From positions 1 to 63,965 of the forward strand of contig NZ_BBIU01000037.1 of the NCBI RefSeq assembly GCF_000730645.1: a stretch of 63,965 nucleotides of DNA. Direction: 5' to 3'. This DNA is from Pseudomonas parafulva NBRC 16636 = DSM 17004. Lineage in GTDB: Bacteria > Pseudomonadota > Gammaproteobacteria > Pseudomonadales > Pseudomonadaceae. The position numbers and the translations under genes are program-made. The notes beneath the pieces are model-generated. The model was not told the DNA's origin. It saw only the letters and a program-made list of their open reading frames with translations, and made no database searches. Of this stretch, positions 15,502-26,200 are shown one piece after another. The stretch's first letter is position 1. Each line of letters opens with the position of its first letter.

Positions 15502-17503
15502 CACGCAGCACCTCCTTGAACGGCGCAATACCCACCCGCCGATAGGTGTCGAGGAAGCGCTCATCCGCCTGGCGCAGTGCCAGGTAGATATCAATGAGTG
15601 CTTCGATCACCTCGGGCACTTGCTCATAAGGCACGGAGCGCCCGAGGATGGTGCCCACCGCTGCGTCTTCCTCAGCGCTGCCGCCCAAGGTGATCTGGTA
15701 ATTTTCATGGCCTGCCTTGTCCAGGCCGAGGATGCCGATATGCGCTACATGGTGGTGAGCGCAGGCGTTGATGCAACCGGAGACGTTGAGCTTCAACTCA
15801 CCGATTTCACGTTGGCGTGGGCCATCGAAGCGCTGGGCGATGCGCTGCGCAACCGGCACCGAGCGGGCGGTGGCAAGGCTGCAGTAATCCATGCCCGGGC
15901 AGGCGATGGAATCAGACAACAAGCCCACGTTGGCCGTTGCCAGGCCCGCCGCGCGCAGTGCTTGCCACACCGTGTACAGGTCGCGCTGACGGATGTGCGG
16001 CAGCACTAGGTTCTGCTCGTGGGACACGCGAATCTCGTTCAGCGAGTAAGCTTCGGCGAGGTCAGCCACCTGCAGCATTTCTTCGGCGCTGACGTCGCCC
16101 GGAATGCCCCCTGGCGGTTTCAGGGAAACCACCGCGCTGATATAGCCAGGCTGCTTGTGCGGGTGGGTGTTGGTGCGCACCCAGGCAGCGAATGCCGGGT
16201 CTTCGGCGCGTGCAGCCAAATACTCATCGCACAGCCCGGGCAGCGACTCGAAGGCCGGTTGCACGAAACGCGCATGGATGGCCTGGACGATCTCGGGTTC
16301 CAGGTACTGGCGGTCACTCGGCAGGCTGCAGAACTCATGCTCGATCATCTCGATGAAACGGCCGGGCTTGAGTTCACGTACCAGTATCTTGATACGGGCT
16401 TTGTACAGGTTGTCGCGCCGCCCCAGGGCGTTGTACACCCGCAGGATCGCTTCTACGTAACGCAACAGGTCGCGCTCGGGCAACCATTGGCGTACTCGCG
16501 TGCCGACGATTGGCGTACGCCCCAGGCCACCCCCGGCATACACCTCGAAACCCACCTCGCCCACGGCATTGCGCTGCGCAAGGATGCCGATGTCATGAAA
16601 GCGCACTGCAGCGCGGTCTTTAGGGCTGCCGGTCATGGCGATCTTGAACTTGCGCGGCAGGTAGGTGAATTCCGGGTGGTCGGTGGACCACTGGCGCAGA
16701 ATCTCGGCGTGCACCCGCGGGTCGACCACCTCGTCGGCGGCAGCGCCGGCAAAGTGGTCGGTGGTCACGTTCCGAATGCAGTTGCCGCTGGTCTGGATAC
16801 AGTGCAGATCGGCGTCGGCCAGCACCGACAGTATTTCCGGTGTGTCGGCCAGGTGCGACCAGTTGAACTGAATGTTCTGGCGCGTGGTGAGGTGACCGTA
16901 GCCTTTGTCGTAGGTGCGCGCCACGTAGGCCAGCTGGCGCAGTTGCACCGCGCTCAGGGTGCCGTACGGGATCGCTACCCGCAGCATGTACCCGTGCAAT
17001 TGCAGGTACAGGCCGTTCATCAGCCGATAGACTTTGAACGCCTCTTCGTCCAGCTCGCCACTGAGGCGCCTGGCCACCTGCTGACCAAACTGCTGCGCGC
17101 GCGCCTTGAGGAAGTCGCGCTCGAACGGGTCGTACTGGTAGACCCCGGCCTTGCCGGCCGCCATCGGCACGAGCGGCCGTTCACTCGAGGCGCCCCCGCT
17201 TGGGCGTGCTGCCTGCGCCTGTTTACCCAGGTCGGTGCGGATAGAGGGCCCCTGTGCCCGCAGCCGCTCGCGCAGGCTATGGGGTACGGGCACGCCGTCT
17301 ACCAGCGATGCCGCACAAGGCAGCGGGCCAACCACATGGTTGTCGCGTACCCAGGCCTGTGCAGCATCATTGGCGGCAGGCAGCGCATCAGGGCTGAAAG
17401 CAGCAGCCAGGCACACGCTTTCGACCCATTCATACTGTGCATCCAGCCACACCACAGCACCGTCATCCAGACGGTTGGCACAGATCAGATGGCAGTCGCT
17501 CAT
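15491..17503 (-). CDS. cysI: DUF2849-sulfite reductase hemoprotein fusion
   Basis: A 670-residue protein in two parts. Residues 1 to about 95 (LICANRLDDGAVVWLDAQY and onward) look like DUF2849, normally a separate ~100-residue protein encoded beside sulfite reductase genes. From about residue 115 it is a siroheme/4Fe-4S sulfite (or nitrite) reductase: LRLAY-type substrate segments, TTRQNIQF, the SGNCIRN loop, and the cluster ligands CPGMDYC and CINAC near the C-terminus. It would reduce sulfite to sulfide with ferredoxin or another donor. The usual Pseudomonas CysI is about 550 residues, so the fusion is unusual. GGAG lies upstream of the ATG at 17503; the gene heads an operon with DUF934 and cioAB. 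Confidence 0.88.
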   Translation of the reverse strand: MSDCHLICANRLDDGAVVWLDAQYEWVESVCLAAAFSPDALPAANDAAQAWVRDNHVVGPLPCAASLVDGVPVPHSLRERLRAQGPSIRTDLGKQAQAARPSGGASSERPLVPMAAGKAGVYQYDPFERDFLKARAQQFGQQVARRLSGELDEEAFKVYRLMNGLYLQLHGYMLRVAIPYGTLSAVQLRQLAYVARTYDKGYGHLTTRQNIQFNWSHLADTPEILSVLADADLHCIQTSGNCIRNVTTDHFAGAAADEVVDPRVHAEILRQWSTDHPEFTYLPRKFKIAMTGSPKDRAAVRFHDIGILAQRNAVGEVGFEVYAGGGLGRTPIVGTRVRQWLPERDLLRYVEAILRVYNALGRRDNLYKARIKILVRELKPGRFIEMIEHEFCSLPSDRQYLEPEIVQAIHARFVQPAFESLPGLCDEYLAARAEDPAFAAWVRTNTHPHKQPGYISAVVSLKPPGGIPGDVSAEEMLQVADLAEAYSLNEIRVSHEQNLVLPHIRQRDLYTVWQALRAAGLATANVGLLSDSIACPGMDYCSLATARSVPVAQRIAQRFDGPRQREIGELKLNVSGCINACAHHHVAHIGILGLDKAGHENYQITLGGSAEEDAAVGTILGRSVPYEQVPEVIEALIDIYLALRQADERFLDTYRRVGIAPFKEVLRDAH

Positions 17504-17577
17504 CAAACATCTCCATGACTGGCAACCCGGAAGCGCTTATGGTTGCAACCTGCAGCGCCCTACCGGTGCCTACGCAT

Positions 17578-17650
17578 AAATCCATACTCTATTTTATTGT
17601 ATGGAATATTTAGAAAACGTATGCCATGATATTCCTGAGCGTATGGATTT
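17578..17650. promoter_or_regulatory. Repeated AAATCCATAC motifs in the cysI-mocR divergent promoter
   Basis: AAATCCATAC occurs at 17578-17587 and its exact reverse complement at 17641-17650. A 7-base core GTATGGA lies at 17599-17605 and a one-or-two-mismatch copy GTATGCC at 17619. The three rightward-reading cores are spaced 20 and 22 bases apart, about two helical turns. A further exact copy is inside the mocR coding region at 17774-17783. They are probably binding sites of the adjacent MocR regulator. Confidence 0.6.
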
Positions 17651-17668
17651 ACAACTGTAGGAAGTGCT

Positions 17669-19075
17669 ATGAGCCCTCGTGATGAATCGCCTTTGACTAC
17701 TGAAATTGCCTGGACAAGGCCATTCACCGCAGGATCCGGAGCAAAATACATACAGATAATAGATATGCTGGAAAAATCCATACAATCTGGGTTTCTTCAG
17801 CACGGGGATGCCCTGCCCCCGCAACGCACGCTTGCGGCGCACCTGGGTGTCGACCTCACCACCATTACCCGCGCCTACAACGAAGCGCGTAACCGTGGCC
17901 TGATCGCGTCGTATACCGGGCGTGGGTCGTTCGTCATGGGGGGCGGTAACCCTGACCTGCCCCTGAACGTCGACCTGGCCATGAACATCCCGCCACAACC
18001 GGCCAATGGCTCGATGACCCAGCAAGCAGGCAGTGCAATGGCTGAGCTGTTTGCCCGCCATAGCATCGAGGCGCTTTCGATCTACCAGCATGAGTTGCCG
18101 CCGCGCTCACTGCTGCACGCTGCCCAAAGCTGGCTGCGCCCTGCCATCGGCGAGCTGAGCGGCGAAGGCCTGGTGGTGTGTTCGGGTTCGCAGGCGGCGA
18201 TCTTCGCGATACTCAGCGCAAGGACATGCCCGGGGGATGCCGTGCTGTGCGACGCAGTCACCTACCCAGGCTTGTTGCTGGCAGCCGAGCAGCTTGGCGT
18301 GCGGCTCTGGCCAGTGGCGAGCTGCGCGGACGGCATGCAACCCGACGCCCTGGAACAAGCCTGCCAGGAAAGCGGCGCACGGCTGCTGTACCTCAACCCG
18401 ACGTTCCACAACCCAACGGCGCACACCATGCCATTGGGCAGGCGCCAGGAGATTGCCGACGTGATACTGCGACGCGGCATCACCTTGATCGAGGACGACC
18501 CTTACCGCTATCTGCTCGACGATGCCCCGCCACCGATCGCCACGCTCACTGGACGGCGCAACACCTATTACCTGGCCTCCTTGTCCAAATGCCTGTGGCC
18601 AAGTTTGCGCACGTCGTTCGTGTTACCCCCGCACGGGGACGATGGCCAGCAATTGCAGCTCAGCCTGCGCGCCTCGAGCATGGGCTGCTCCGCCCTGCTG
18701 TTGGCGCTGGTTGAGCAATGGATCAACAGTGGGAGCGCAACGCAGCTGGTGCAGGAAATCCAGCGCGAAACCCGCGCGCGACAGCGGCTGGCGCGCACGC
18801 TGCTGTCGCACCCGTACCAGACGCACCCGACCGGGCTGCACGTGTGGCTTGAACTGCCGACGCAGTGGAACCAGGAGCTGTTCACCCATGCGCTGCGCGA
18901 GCAGGGGGTCAGCGTGGCCGGCGGGCAGTCGTTTGCAGCGGCTGGACCTGCGCCCAATTGCTTGCGTATATCCCTGGGTGGCGCCAAGGACCAGGCTGAG
19001 CTGGGGCGTGCGCTGCAGAAGATCGAGGCGTTGCTTAACCAGGATCGTCGGCGTGAGTCGCGCACGTTTGTATAG
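17669..19075 (+). CDS. MocR-type regulator (GntR DNA-binding domain fused to aminotransferase fold)
   Basis: A 468-residue PLP-binding transcription factor. Residues 20-95 form a GntR winged helix (YIQIIDMLEKSIQSGFLQHGDALPP is its start; LTTITRAYNEARNRGLI is the recognition part). Residues 120-460 form a class I aminotransferase fold with the expected PLP Lys in ASLSKCLWPSLR and an Asn-Pro-Thr segment (LNPTFHNPT). It is divergent from the DUF2849-cysI-cio operon and is the likely regulator of it, responding to an amino-compound or PLP. A TAGGAAG ribosome site precedes the ATG. Repeated CCATAC motifs lie in its promoter and just inside the gene, suggesting autoregulation. Confidence 0.9.
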   Translation: MSPRDESPLTTEIAWTRPFTAGSGAKYIQIIDMLEKSIQSGFLQHGDALPPQRTLAAHLGVDLTTITRAYNEARNRGLIASYTGRGSFVMGGGNPDLPLNVDLAMNIPPQPANGSMTQQAGSAMAELFARHSIEALSIYQHELPPRSLLHAAQSWLRPAIGELSGEGLVVCSGSQAAIFAILSARTCPGDAVLCDAVTYPGLLLAAEQLGVRLWPVASCADGMQPDALEQACQESGARLLYLNPTFHNPTAHTMPLGRRQEIADVILRRGITLIEDDPYRYLLDDAPPPIATLTGRRNTYYLASLSKCLWPSLRTSFVLPPHGDDGQQLQLSLRASSMGCSALLLALVEQWINSGSATQLVQEIQRETRARQRLARTLLSHPYQTHPTGLHVWLELPTQWNQELFTHALREQGVSVAGGQSFAAAGPAPNCLRISLGGAKDQAELGRALQKIEALLNQDRRRESRTFV

Positions 19076-19089
19076 GGGGGTTGCAGTGC

Positions 19090-19114
19090 ACAAGACCCGC
19101 CTCGGCGGGCTTGT
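19090..19114. terminator. Possible terminator hairpin after the mocR gene
   Basis: ACAAG and CCCGC pair with GCGGG and CTTGT around a CTCG loop, with one bulged A. No T run follows, so the function is uncertain. The rest of the 19115-19319 gap shows nothing recognisable. Confidence 0.4.
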
Positions 19115-19319
19115 ACAGAAAACCGTTCCTCGAGCGTTTGATGCACGCGCGCCCACTTCACGGAAAGAGAAGCTGCATTGCGCATCAATTCAGATTCATC
19201 AACGTTGCAGCAAAACATCTGCGATCGGGTCAGTCGCCGAGATGGCGAGAGCTGGATCGACGAACGTGCTCACCCGCTGGATAGTCTTTTCGGGCTAGCT
19301 CTACCAGCCCTCTACCCCA

Positions 19320-19982
19320 CTAAGACGGCTGCTGTAGCAGCACTGTATCCAGGCCCTCATCACACGTCGGAAAATTCAAACCTTGTTCGATGATTCGAAA
19401 AATCTCATCGAGCAAATCTGAATAAAGCGTCGAACCGTTCCGCTTCCACAGGTCATGAGCCGCGATGTGTGCATAGTCCAAGGCCCAGACAAGCACATTC
19501 GGGCGCATGTCGTGAGCCGGATTCACGCCCATTCGCCCGGCAATCAGCGCAACAATCGAGTCGCGCTTGCTGACGCAATTCTGGAGATTCTTAGCCCTGA
19601 CCAGGGGGTGACTGCGCAGCAGTTCCTGCAGCGTCATAAAGCGATCGGCGTTAAAACCGTATGAGCCATTCTCGCAGCCGCGGACCACCTCGACGGCCGC
19701 ACGGTGCAGGGCAGTGAGCGCAGGCTCGTCAGGTGGCCTATTCGACAAGGCGGTCATGAAGTCCTGATGCTCGGCTTCTTGATAGTCGAGTACGACGTCC
19801 TCCTTGGAAGCGAAGTAACGGAAGAAGGTGCGCGTGGATACATCGACCTTCTCCGTGATGTCTTCGACGCGGGTTTCATCGAAACCTTTGATGGCAAACA
19901 GCTCATAAGCCGCCGTTATGAGCGCTTCACGCAGCTGCAGCTTCTTCCGTTCACGACGACCCACTTCCTCTTTTGCTGGCAC
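19320..19982 (-). CDS. TetR-family regulator divergent from the NRPS
   Basis: A repressor-type protein of about 220 residues. The N-terminal helix-turn-helix is standard TetR: LREALITAAYELFAIKGFDE then VEDITEKVDVSTRTFFRYFASKEDVV. The C-terminal ligand domain has no family-specific signature that I recognise. It is divergent from the biosynthetic cluster across a 250-base gap and probably controls it. The start is uncertain: a GTG at 19982 with a GGGGG tract upstream was chosen, but a TTG at 20021 directly after an in-frame stop would add 13 residues. No ATG is available in the right place. Confidence 0.8.
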   Translation of the reverse strand: MPAKEEVGRRERKKLQLREALITAAYELFAIKGFDETRVEDITEKVDVSTRTFFRYFASKEDVVLDYQEAEHQDFMTALSNRPPDEPALTALHRAAVEVVRGCENGSYGFNADRFMTLQELLRSHPLVRAKNLQNCVSKRDSIVALIAGRMGVNPAHDMRPNVLVWALDYAHIAAHDLWKRNGSTLYSDLLDEIFRIIEQGLNFPTCDEGLDTVLLQQPS

Positions 19983-20042
19983 ACCTACTACCCCCGCATT
20001 CGGTCTATGACCGTTGAACAATCAAATAGTATTTCCTCATTA

Positions 20043-20071
20043 TGAAATTTGCGCAATTTTATTAAATTTCA
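20043..20071. promoter_or_regulatory. Inverted repeat in the tetR-NRPS gap, candidate operator
   Basis: TGAAATTT at 20043-20050 and AAATTTCA at 20064-20071 are exact 8-base arms separated by 13 bases. A TTGCGCAA palindrome (20049-20056) overlaps the left arm. The position, upstream of the NRPS promoter and near the tetR start, suits a TetR operator. Confidence 0.45.
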
Positions 20072-20089
20072 CAACGAATAATATGTCTC

Positions 20090-20119
20090 TTGACACAAAC
20101 TGTCAGTGAACGCCATTAT
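20090..20119 (+). promoter_or_regulatory. Candidate sigma-70 promoter of the NRPS cluster
   Basis: A perfect TTGACA at 20090-20095 is followed after 18 bases by CATTAT at 20114-20119. TGACA and TGTCA form a small inverted repeat at 20091-20105 over the -35 region. The transcript would have a leader of about 105 bases. Confidence 0.5.
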
Positions 20120-20131
20120 TTTCGCGTTTTC

Positions 20132-20166
20132 AGGAAGCCCCCCGTTTTTTTACCGGCGGACTTCCT
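20132..20166 (+). other. Leader hairpin upstream of the NRPS
   Basis: AGGAAG at 20132-20137 pairs with CTTCCT at 20161-20166. Two inner CC:GG pairs and a T-rich loop extend it. It lies in the predicted 5' leader and may affect mRNA stability or translation; role unknown. Confidence 0.35.
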
Positions 20167-20232
20167 AAGCGAGGAGCTACGCGGTGCATTCCTGTGCAGG
20201 AATTGGCCATCTATAGGGAGATAGGTTTAGTC

Positions 20233-23200
20233 ATGAACGTCGCGATCAATGCCGGCAAGCCGGCCCCCCAGCAATCGGTGTCATTGAGCCCCTTCGCCTT
20301 GGATATCTGGGTGGAAGCGCAACGTGGGCTGCCAAACCATCAATTTACCGTGGCACTGAGCCTCCGGCTGCCGCGAACGGTGAACATGGAAACGCTGTGC
20401 CACTCGGCCAGCATTGTGGTGCGGGACACACCTGTATGCACCCGCCGGCATATTGAGCGCGACGGGCTCGCTCAGGCGTTGCTTGAAGCAGAGCCGTGCG
20501 TGGTTGAGCAGTTCGAGTTTATCGACCAAGCCGGTGCGCACGCTTTCTTCGACGAGTGGGCGCGCAAGACCTGGGACCTGTTCGGCGAACCGCTGGTAAA
20601 CGTTGCTGTAGGCCAGTCGGCGGATCACACCTGGCTCATGCTGCGTGCCCACCACATGGTGGCTGACAGCTGGGCGCTGGACGTACTGGCCCGCAAGATT
20701 CTGGATGCGTGCGATGGCGGTCATCAGCGGCAGCATCAGGCCGCAAAGCATGCCAGTAGCACCTCATCGCTCGCGCCCGCCGAGTATGACCGGGCCATCG
20801 AACATCTGGCTGGCCGCCACGAGAATACGGCGCCGATGCTGTTCGCCAAGACCGGCCCCAAATGCTCCATTGCACCAGCCTATCGCCGTGCATTCCGCCT
20901 GGCCGCAGCTGATGTTCAACAGGCGCTGGAAGGCGGCATTACACCCTTCATGAGCGTGTCGGCGGCACTGGCCGTGCTTCTGTCGTGCCAGTACGGCAGC
21001 GAGCGCTTCTTCATTGGCGTGCCGTTTCTCAACCGCGACAGCGACAGCATCACTGACATCGACCAGCGTGCCAACACCCTGGCGCTCGCGGTAGAAGTCA
21101 CCGAACAGAAAACCTTCCGCGAAATCGCCAACGCGATCAAGCACGAGGCGGCTTGCTTGCAAAGCCGCCAGTCGCTGCCCTATGGCCGGCTGGTGTCGGC
21201 GATGGCTCGCGTGGGCCAGCCACGGCAATTGTTTGACGCCACGATTTCTTACCTGCGCTACCCAGGTTACAGCATCGACGGACTGGAGGCGGATGACCTG
21301 CGCGGTGTCGCCCATGTGCACGAGCAGGATGCCGTGGCAATCCACCTCCACACCTATGGCGATTACGCCGAGGTTCGCGGCGAGATATGCCTGAACAGCA
21401 GTGCATTCGCCAATGAACGTTGTGCCACCGAATTTCTCGATACGTTCATGCAACTGGTCGAATGCTTCCAGGACCATCTCGACCAGCCTGTGTCGGCCAT
21501 GAACTTGTTGACGCACGATCAGGCCGAGACCCTGGCGCGCTTCGAGGAGGGGCCACGCGTTGCGTACCAGGAGCATGCGACCTTGATGTCATTGTTCGAG
21601 GCCACCGCTGCTCGTGTTCCCGAGCAGAAGGCCGTGGTTTCGCATGATGGCCAGATACTTACCTATGGCCAGCTGGATACCTGGGCCTCGGCGGTGGCCG
21701 TAGCACTGGAAAACAGCGGTGTGGGCCGTGGAGACATCGTTGCAGTGTCGCTGACGCGCTCGCCGCGCATGCTCGCGGCAATCTTCGGCGTACTCAAAAC
21801 CGGCGCTGCCTACCTGCCCATCGACAGCGAATACCCGTTGGATCGTATTCAATACATGCTTGATGACAGCCAGGCGAAGCGGGTTATTGCCGATCTGCCG
21901 CAAGTGATCAGCCATGAAGACCCGCGATGGTTCGACATCGATTCGGTGCCTGCTGAGCGCCCATGCTCCGGTTCCGGCGCCAGCAAGGCACGGCCTCGTG
22001 ATCCGGCTTACGTCATCTATACGTCGGGCTCAACGGGCCGCCCCAAAGGCGTAGTGATCGAGCATCACAGCGTGGTCAATCGCCTCGAATGGATGCAGCA
22101 AGTCCACCCTTTGGACAGCAGCGACGTGATCCTGCAGAAGACGCCGGTTTCGTTCGATGTTTCGGTCTGGGAACTGTTTTGGTGGAGCATGATTGGCGCC
22201 AGCGTGGCACTGCTGGCGCCCGGCGCACAGCGGGACCCCAGGGCTCTGATCCAGGCCATTCGCAAGCAGGACGTGACCATAGCCCACTTCGTCCCATCGA
22301 TGCTCGAACCGTATATTCAGGTATTGCTGGACGACCGCCGCCTCGCGGATTCGGTTGGCAGCCTGCGCTGCCTTTTCACCAGCGGCGAGTCGCTCAGCCC
22401 CGCAGTGGTCAATCGCTTCCGCTCGCTGTTGAGCAAGGACACCCCGGCGCCGCGGCTGATCAACCTGTACGGGCCCACAGAAGCTACGGTCGATGTTACC
22501 TATTACGAGCTCGACCTGCGTGCCGCGAATGATATCGACACGGTGCCCATCGGCTACCCCATCAACAACACCTCGATCCGTATCGTCTCGCAGCACGGCG
22601 TGCGCCAGCCAATCGGTATTCCAGGCGAGTTGCAGATCGGCGGCGTGCAACTGGCGCGCGGCTATCTCAACCGCGCGGAGCTGACTGCCGACCGCTTCAT
22701 CACCGATACGCATGACAACCGCCGCTGGTACCGTTCCGGAGACCTGGCCTGCTGGGCCGAGGACGGCTCGATACTGTATCTGGGACGCATGGACGGGCAG
22801 GTGAAGATTCGTGGCAACCGAATCGAACTGGGCGAAATCAAGAACGCAATGCTGGCCCAGCCGCAGATGCTCAATGCCGAAGTGCTGGTGGAGGACGATG
22901 CGGTGCGTGGCAAGCACCTCGTCGCCGTCTACGTGAGCCGTCAGCCCCTGGCCGAACGCACCCTACGCAGGCAATTGGCCGCCACGCTCCCCGCCTTCAT
23001 GGTCCCGGCACGCTTCGTTGCCTTGGAACAGATGCCACTTACGCCTAACGGCAAATTCGACCGTGCTCGGGCCCTACAGGTAGCCGTTGGCGAGAAAGAT
23101 ACCGTGCCGACACCATTGCACGGTGAGCACCAGGCACTGGTTGCCGATATCTGGCGCAGGATTCTCGGCCAGCAGGACATCGCGTGCGATGACGATTTCT

Positions 23201-26200
23201 ACTCACTTGGCGGTGACTCAATCCTCATGCTCAAGGTGCGTTCTGAATTAGAACGCCGTGGCTACGAGATCGACCTATCCACGCTGGCTGAACACACCAT
23301 GCTCGAGGCCCTTGCACGGTTGCTGGAGGAGCATGGCCATGATGCCTTGCATGCGCGCCAGGCGCTGGCGCCGTTCGCCTTGGTAAACGAGGTGGAACGC
23401 AAGCGCTTGGGCGAAAGCTGCGTTGATGCCTACCCGATTTCACAATTGCAACTGGGGCTGTTGTTCCACAGCCGCGAGACGCATAAGGCCAGGACCTACA
23501 AGGACGTGTTCCGCTACAGTCTCGACTGTGTTTGGGATGAAGCCGCCATGCGTCTGTCTTTGGCGGGTGTGATTGAACGTCACCCTGCATTACGCACGCG
23601 CTTCAACCTCAACGATCTTGGCCGCCCGTTGCAACTGATCAGCAAGTCGCTTCCCGTGGATGAGGTGATGGCAGTGACCCGCTGTGGGCCAGGCCGGCAT
23701 GAACTCGAAGTGGCACGGCACATGCAGGCATGGGCCTGTCACGATTATCGATTTGCTGAAGGGCCACTGTTCAACATCACGGTATTCACGGATGCGCCGG
23801 CAGGCGGTATCGACCTGGTGTTGAGCTTTCACCACGCTATCCTTGATGGTGGCAGCGTGGCCAACCTGATGCGCGAGCTGCTGCTGGGCTATGGCAAGGG
23901 GGGGCAACCTGACTTGCAATACCCGCCGCAAGCGTTACCCAACCCGTCGCTGTTCGTCGAGGACGAGCGCACTGCCATGAGCGACGATGAGCACCGACGG
24001 TACTGGCGCGATTACCTCGACGGCGCCAACAATACCTTGCCGGTTGGCCTCGCCGGCCACCTCGAAGCCCCGGCACCTGGTGTGTTCTCCTATCGTTTCG
24101 AGATCGACGGGCAGCTGGATGCCGCCCTGACACGGGCGGCACGCACGGCGCATTTGCCGATCAAGCTGTACTACCTGGCCGCCCACTGTGTTGCGATCGG
24201 CGCCATGAGCGGCCAGCGTGAGGTGACCACCGGCGTGGTGACACATGCCCGGCCGGAAATCGAGCATTCGGAACACATGCTGGGCCTGTTCCTCAACACC
24301 CTGCCCCTGCGTGCCGAACTCAAAGGGAGCTGGCAGACGTTTGTGGAGCACGTGCACCTGCTCGAAAAGCGCAGCCATAAACATCGTCGCCTGCCCCTAA
24401 GCGTCATTCAGGACGACAACCCTTCGGTGGCGCTTGGGACCGCCTTCAACTATATCCACTTCCATGTCCTGCACGACGTACTGGACAAGGCGGGTATCCG
24501 TATCAGCGAGTTCGACCCGCTGGAAGAAACCAGCTTCGCCATCCTGGTCAACGTAATGCGGGACTATTCCGGCGAGGAGGTAAGCGTACGCATCGACATG
24601 GACGCCTCCCGCTATGCCCGCGAACAAGCGCAAGTGTATGGGGCTTTGTTCAACCAGGCGCTGATGGGCCTGGCCTATACTCCGCAGGCCCCCGTGGGTG
24701 TGGGGCGAACGATTTCCCAGGCCGGCCACTGCCTCGCCGCAAGCCACGAAGAGCCATTCGTGGCAGTGCCGCAACGCATCGCGGTGGCGGCACTGCAGAC
24801 ACCGCAAGCCATTGCATTGGCGAGCGCCGGGGAACAGTGGGACTACGCCACGCTATGGCGCTCGGTGGAGAAGCTTGCCGCACGGCTGATTCATCAAGGC
24901 GTGGCCCAGCGGGATGTGATCGGCGTTGCCTTGCCCCGATCGTTTGAGCAGATCGCCACAGTCGTCGCGATCAGCGCCGTGGGTGCGGTGTGCCTGCCTA
25001 TCGACCTGGCTTATCCCGCTCACCGTATCGAGCTGATCCTGCGCACGGCCGCCCCCAAACTGCTGGTGAGCCTGGTCGACATCACCGGGCTGCCCGACTT
25101 GGTGCCCCGCCTGGAGCTTGAAGCAGCCGTTACTACTGAGCCGGCGCCCTGGACTCAGGCCTCATCGATAGAGGCCCTGGATCCGGCCTACATCCTGTTC
25201 ACCTCCGGCTCCACGGGCAACCCCAAGGGGGTAACCATGCTCCATCGCGGGCTGGGTAATCTGGTGGACTGGCAGAACCGGGCAGGTAGCGGCGCTGTGG
25301 CCTCGACGCTGCAGTATGCGCCGCTTAGCTTCGATGTGTCGTTTCAGGAGATCTTCGCGACGCTCAGCGCTGGCGCCACGTTGCACGTGATCGGCGAGGC
25401 CGAGCGCCGGGACCCGACGGCCCTGCTGCGCTACCTTGACGAACAGGCCGTGGAGCGGGTCTTCCTGCCCTACGTGGCGCTACAACAACTGGCCGAGACT
25501 GCGGCCGCCCTCGACCTGTACCCGAGTCACTTGAGGGTGGTCGGGTCATCCGGTGAGCAGCTGCGCGTCACCCCGGAGATTCGCGCGCTGATGAAGCAGC
25601 TGCCTGCTGGCGTGCTGGAGAACCAGTACGGCCCGACCGAAACCCACGTGGTCACTCACTACCCCATGAGCGGCGACCCTGAGCACTTCCCTGCGCTGCC
25701 ACCGATCGGGCGGCCGATCGACGGTGCTGGCCTGCTGATCCTAGATGCCGCGGGTGATGTGCAGCCCGATGGCGTACCAGGGGAAATCTGCGTTTACGGC
25801 CAGGCACTGGCTGCAGGCTACTATCGCGCGCCGGAAATGAGCGCCGAGAAGTTTGTCGCGCACCCCCACGTCCCGGGCCGTATTTATTACCGTACCGGCG
25901 ACATAGGTATCCGCTCGTTGAGGGGTGATGTCATAAGCCTGGGCCGCACTGACAGCCAGGTGAAAGTGCGTGGCTATCGGGTGGAGCCCTCGGAGATCGA
26001 GCTGAAGATTCTGGGGTTCTTCCAAGCCCTCGGAGAGCCCGTTGAGGTGGCGGTGATTGCCCGTCCACGCGACCAACTCGACGCCTACCTGGTCGCCTAC
26101 CTGGTGGGCCAGGCGGCGCAATGCCCCGATCACCTGGACGCACTGCGCGGCGAACTCGCCGAACAATTGCCCGCGTATATGGTGCCGACCCATATCGTGG

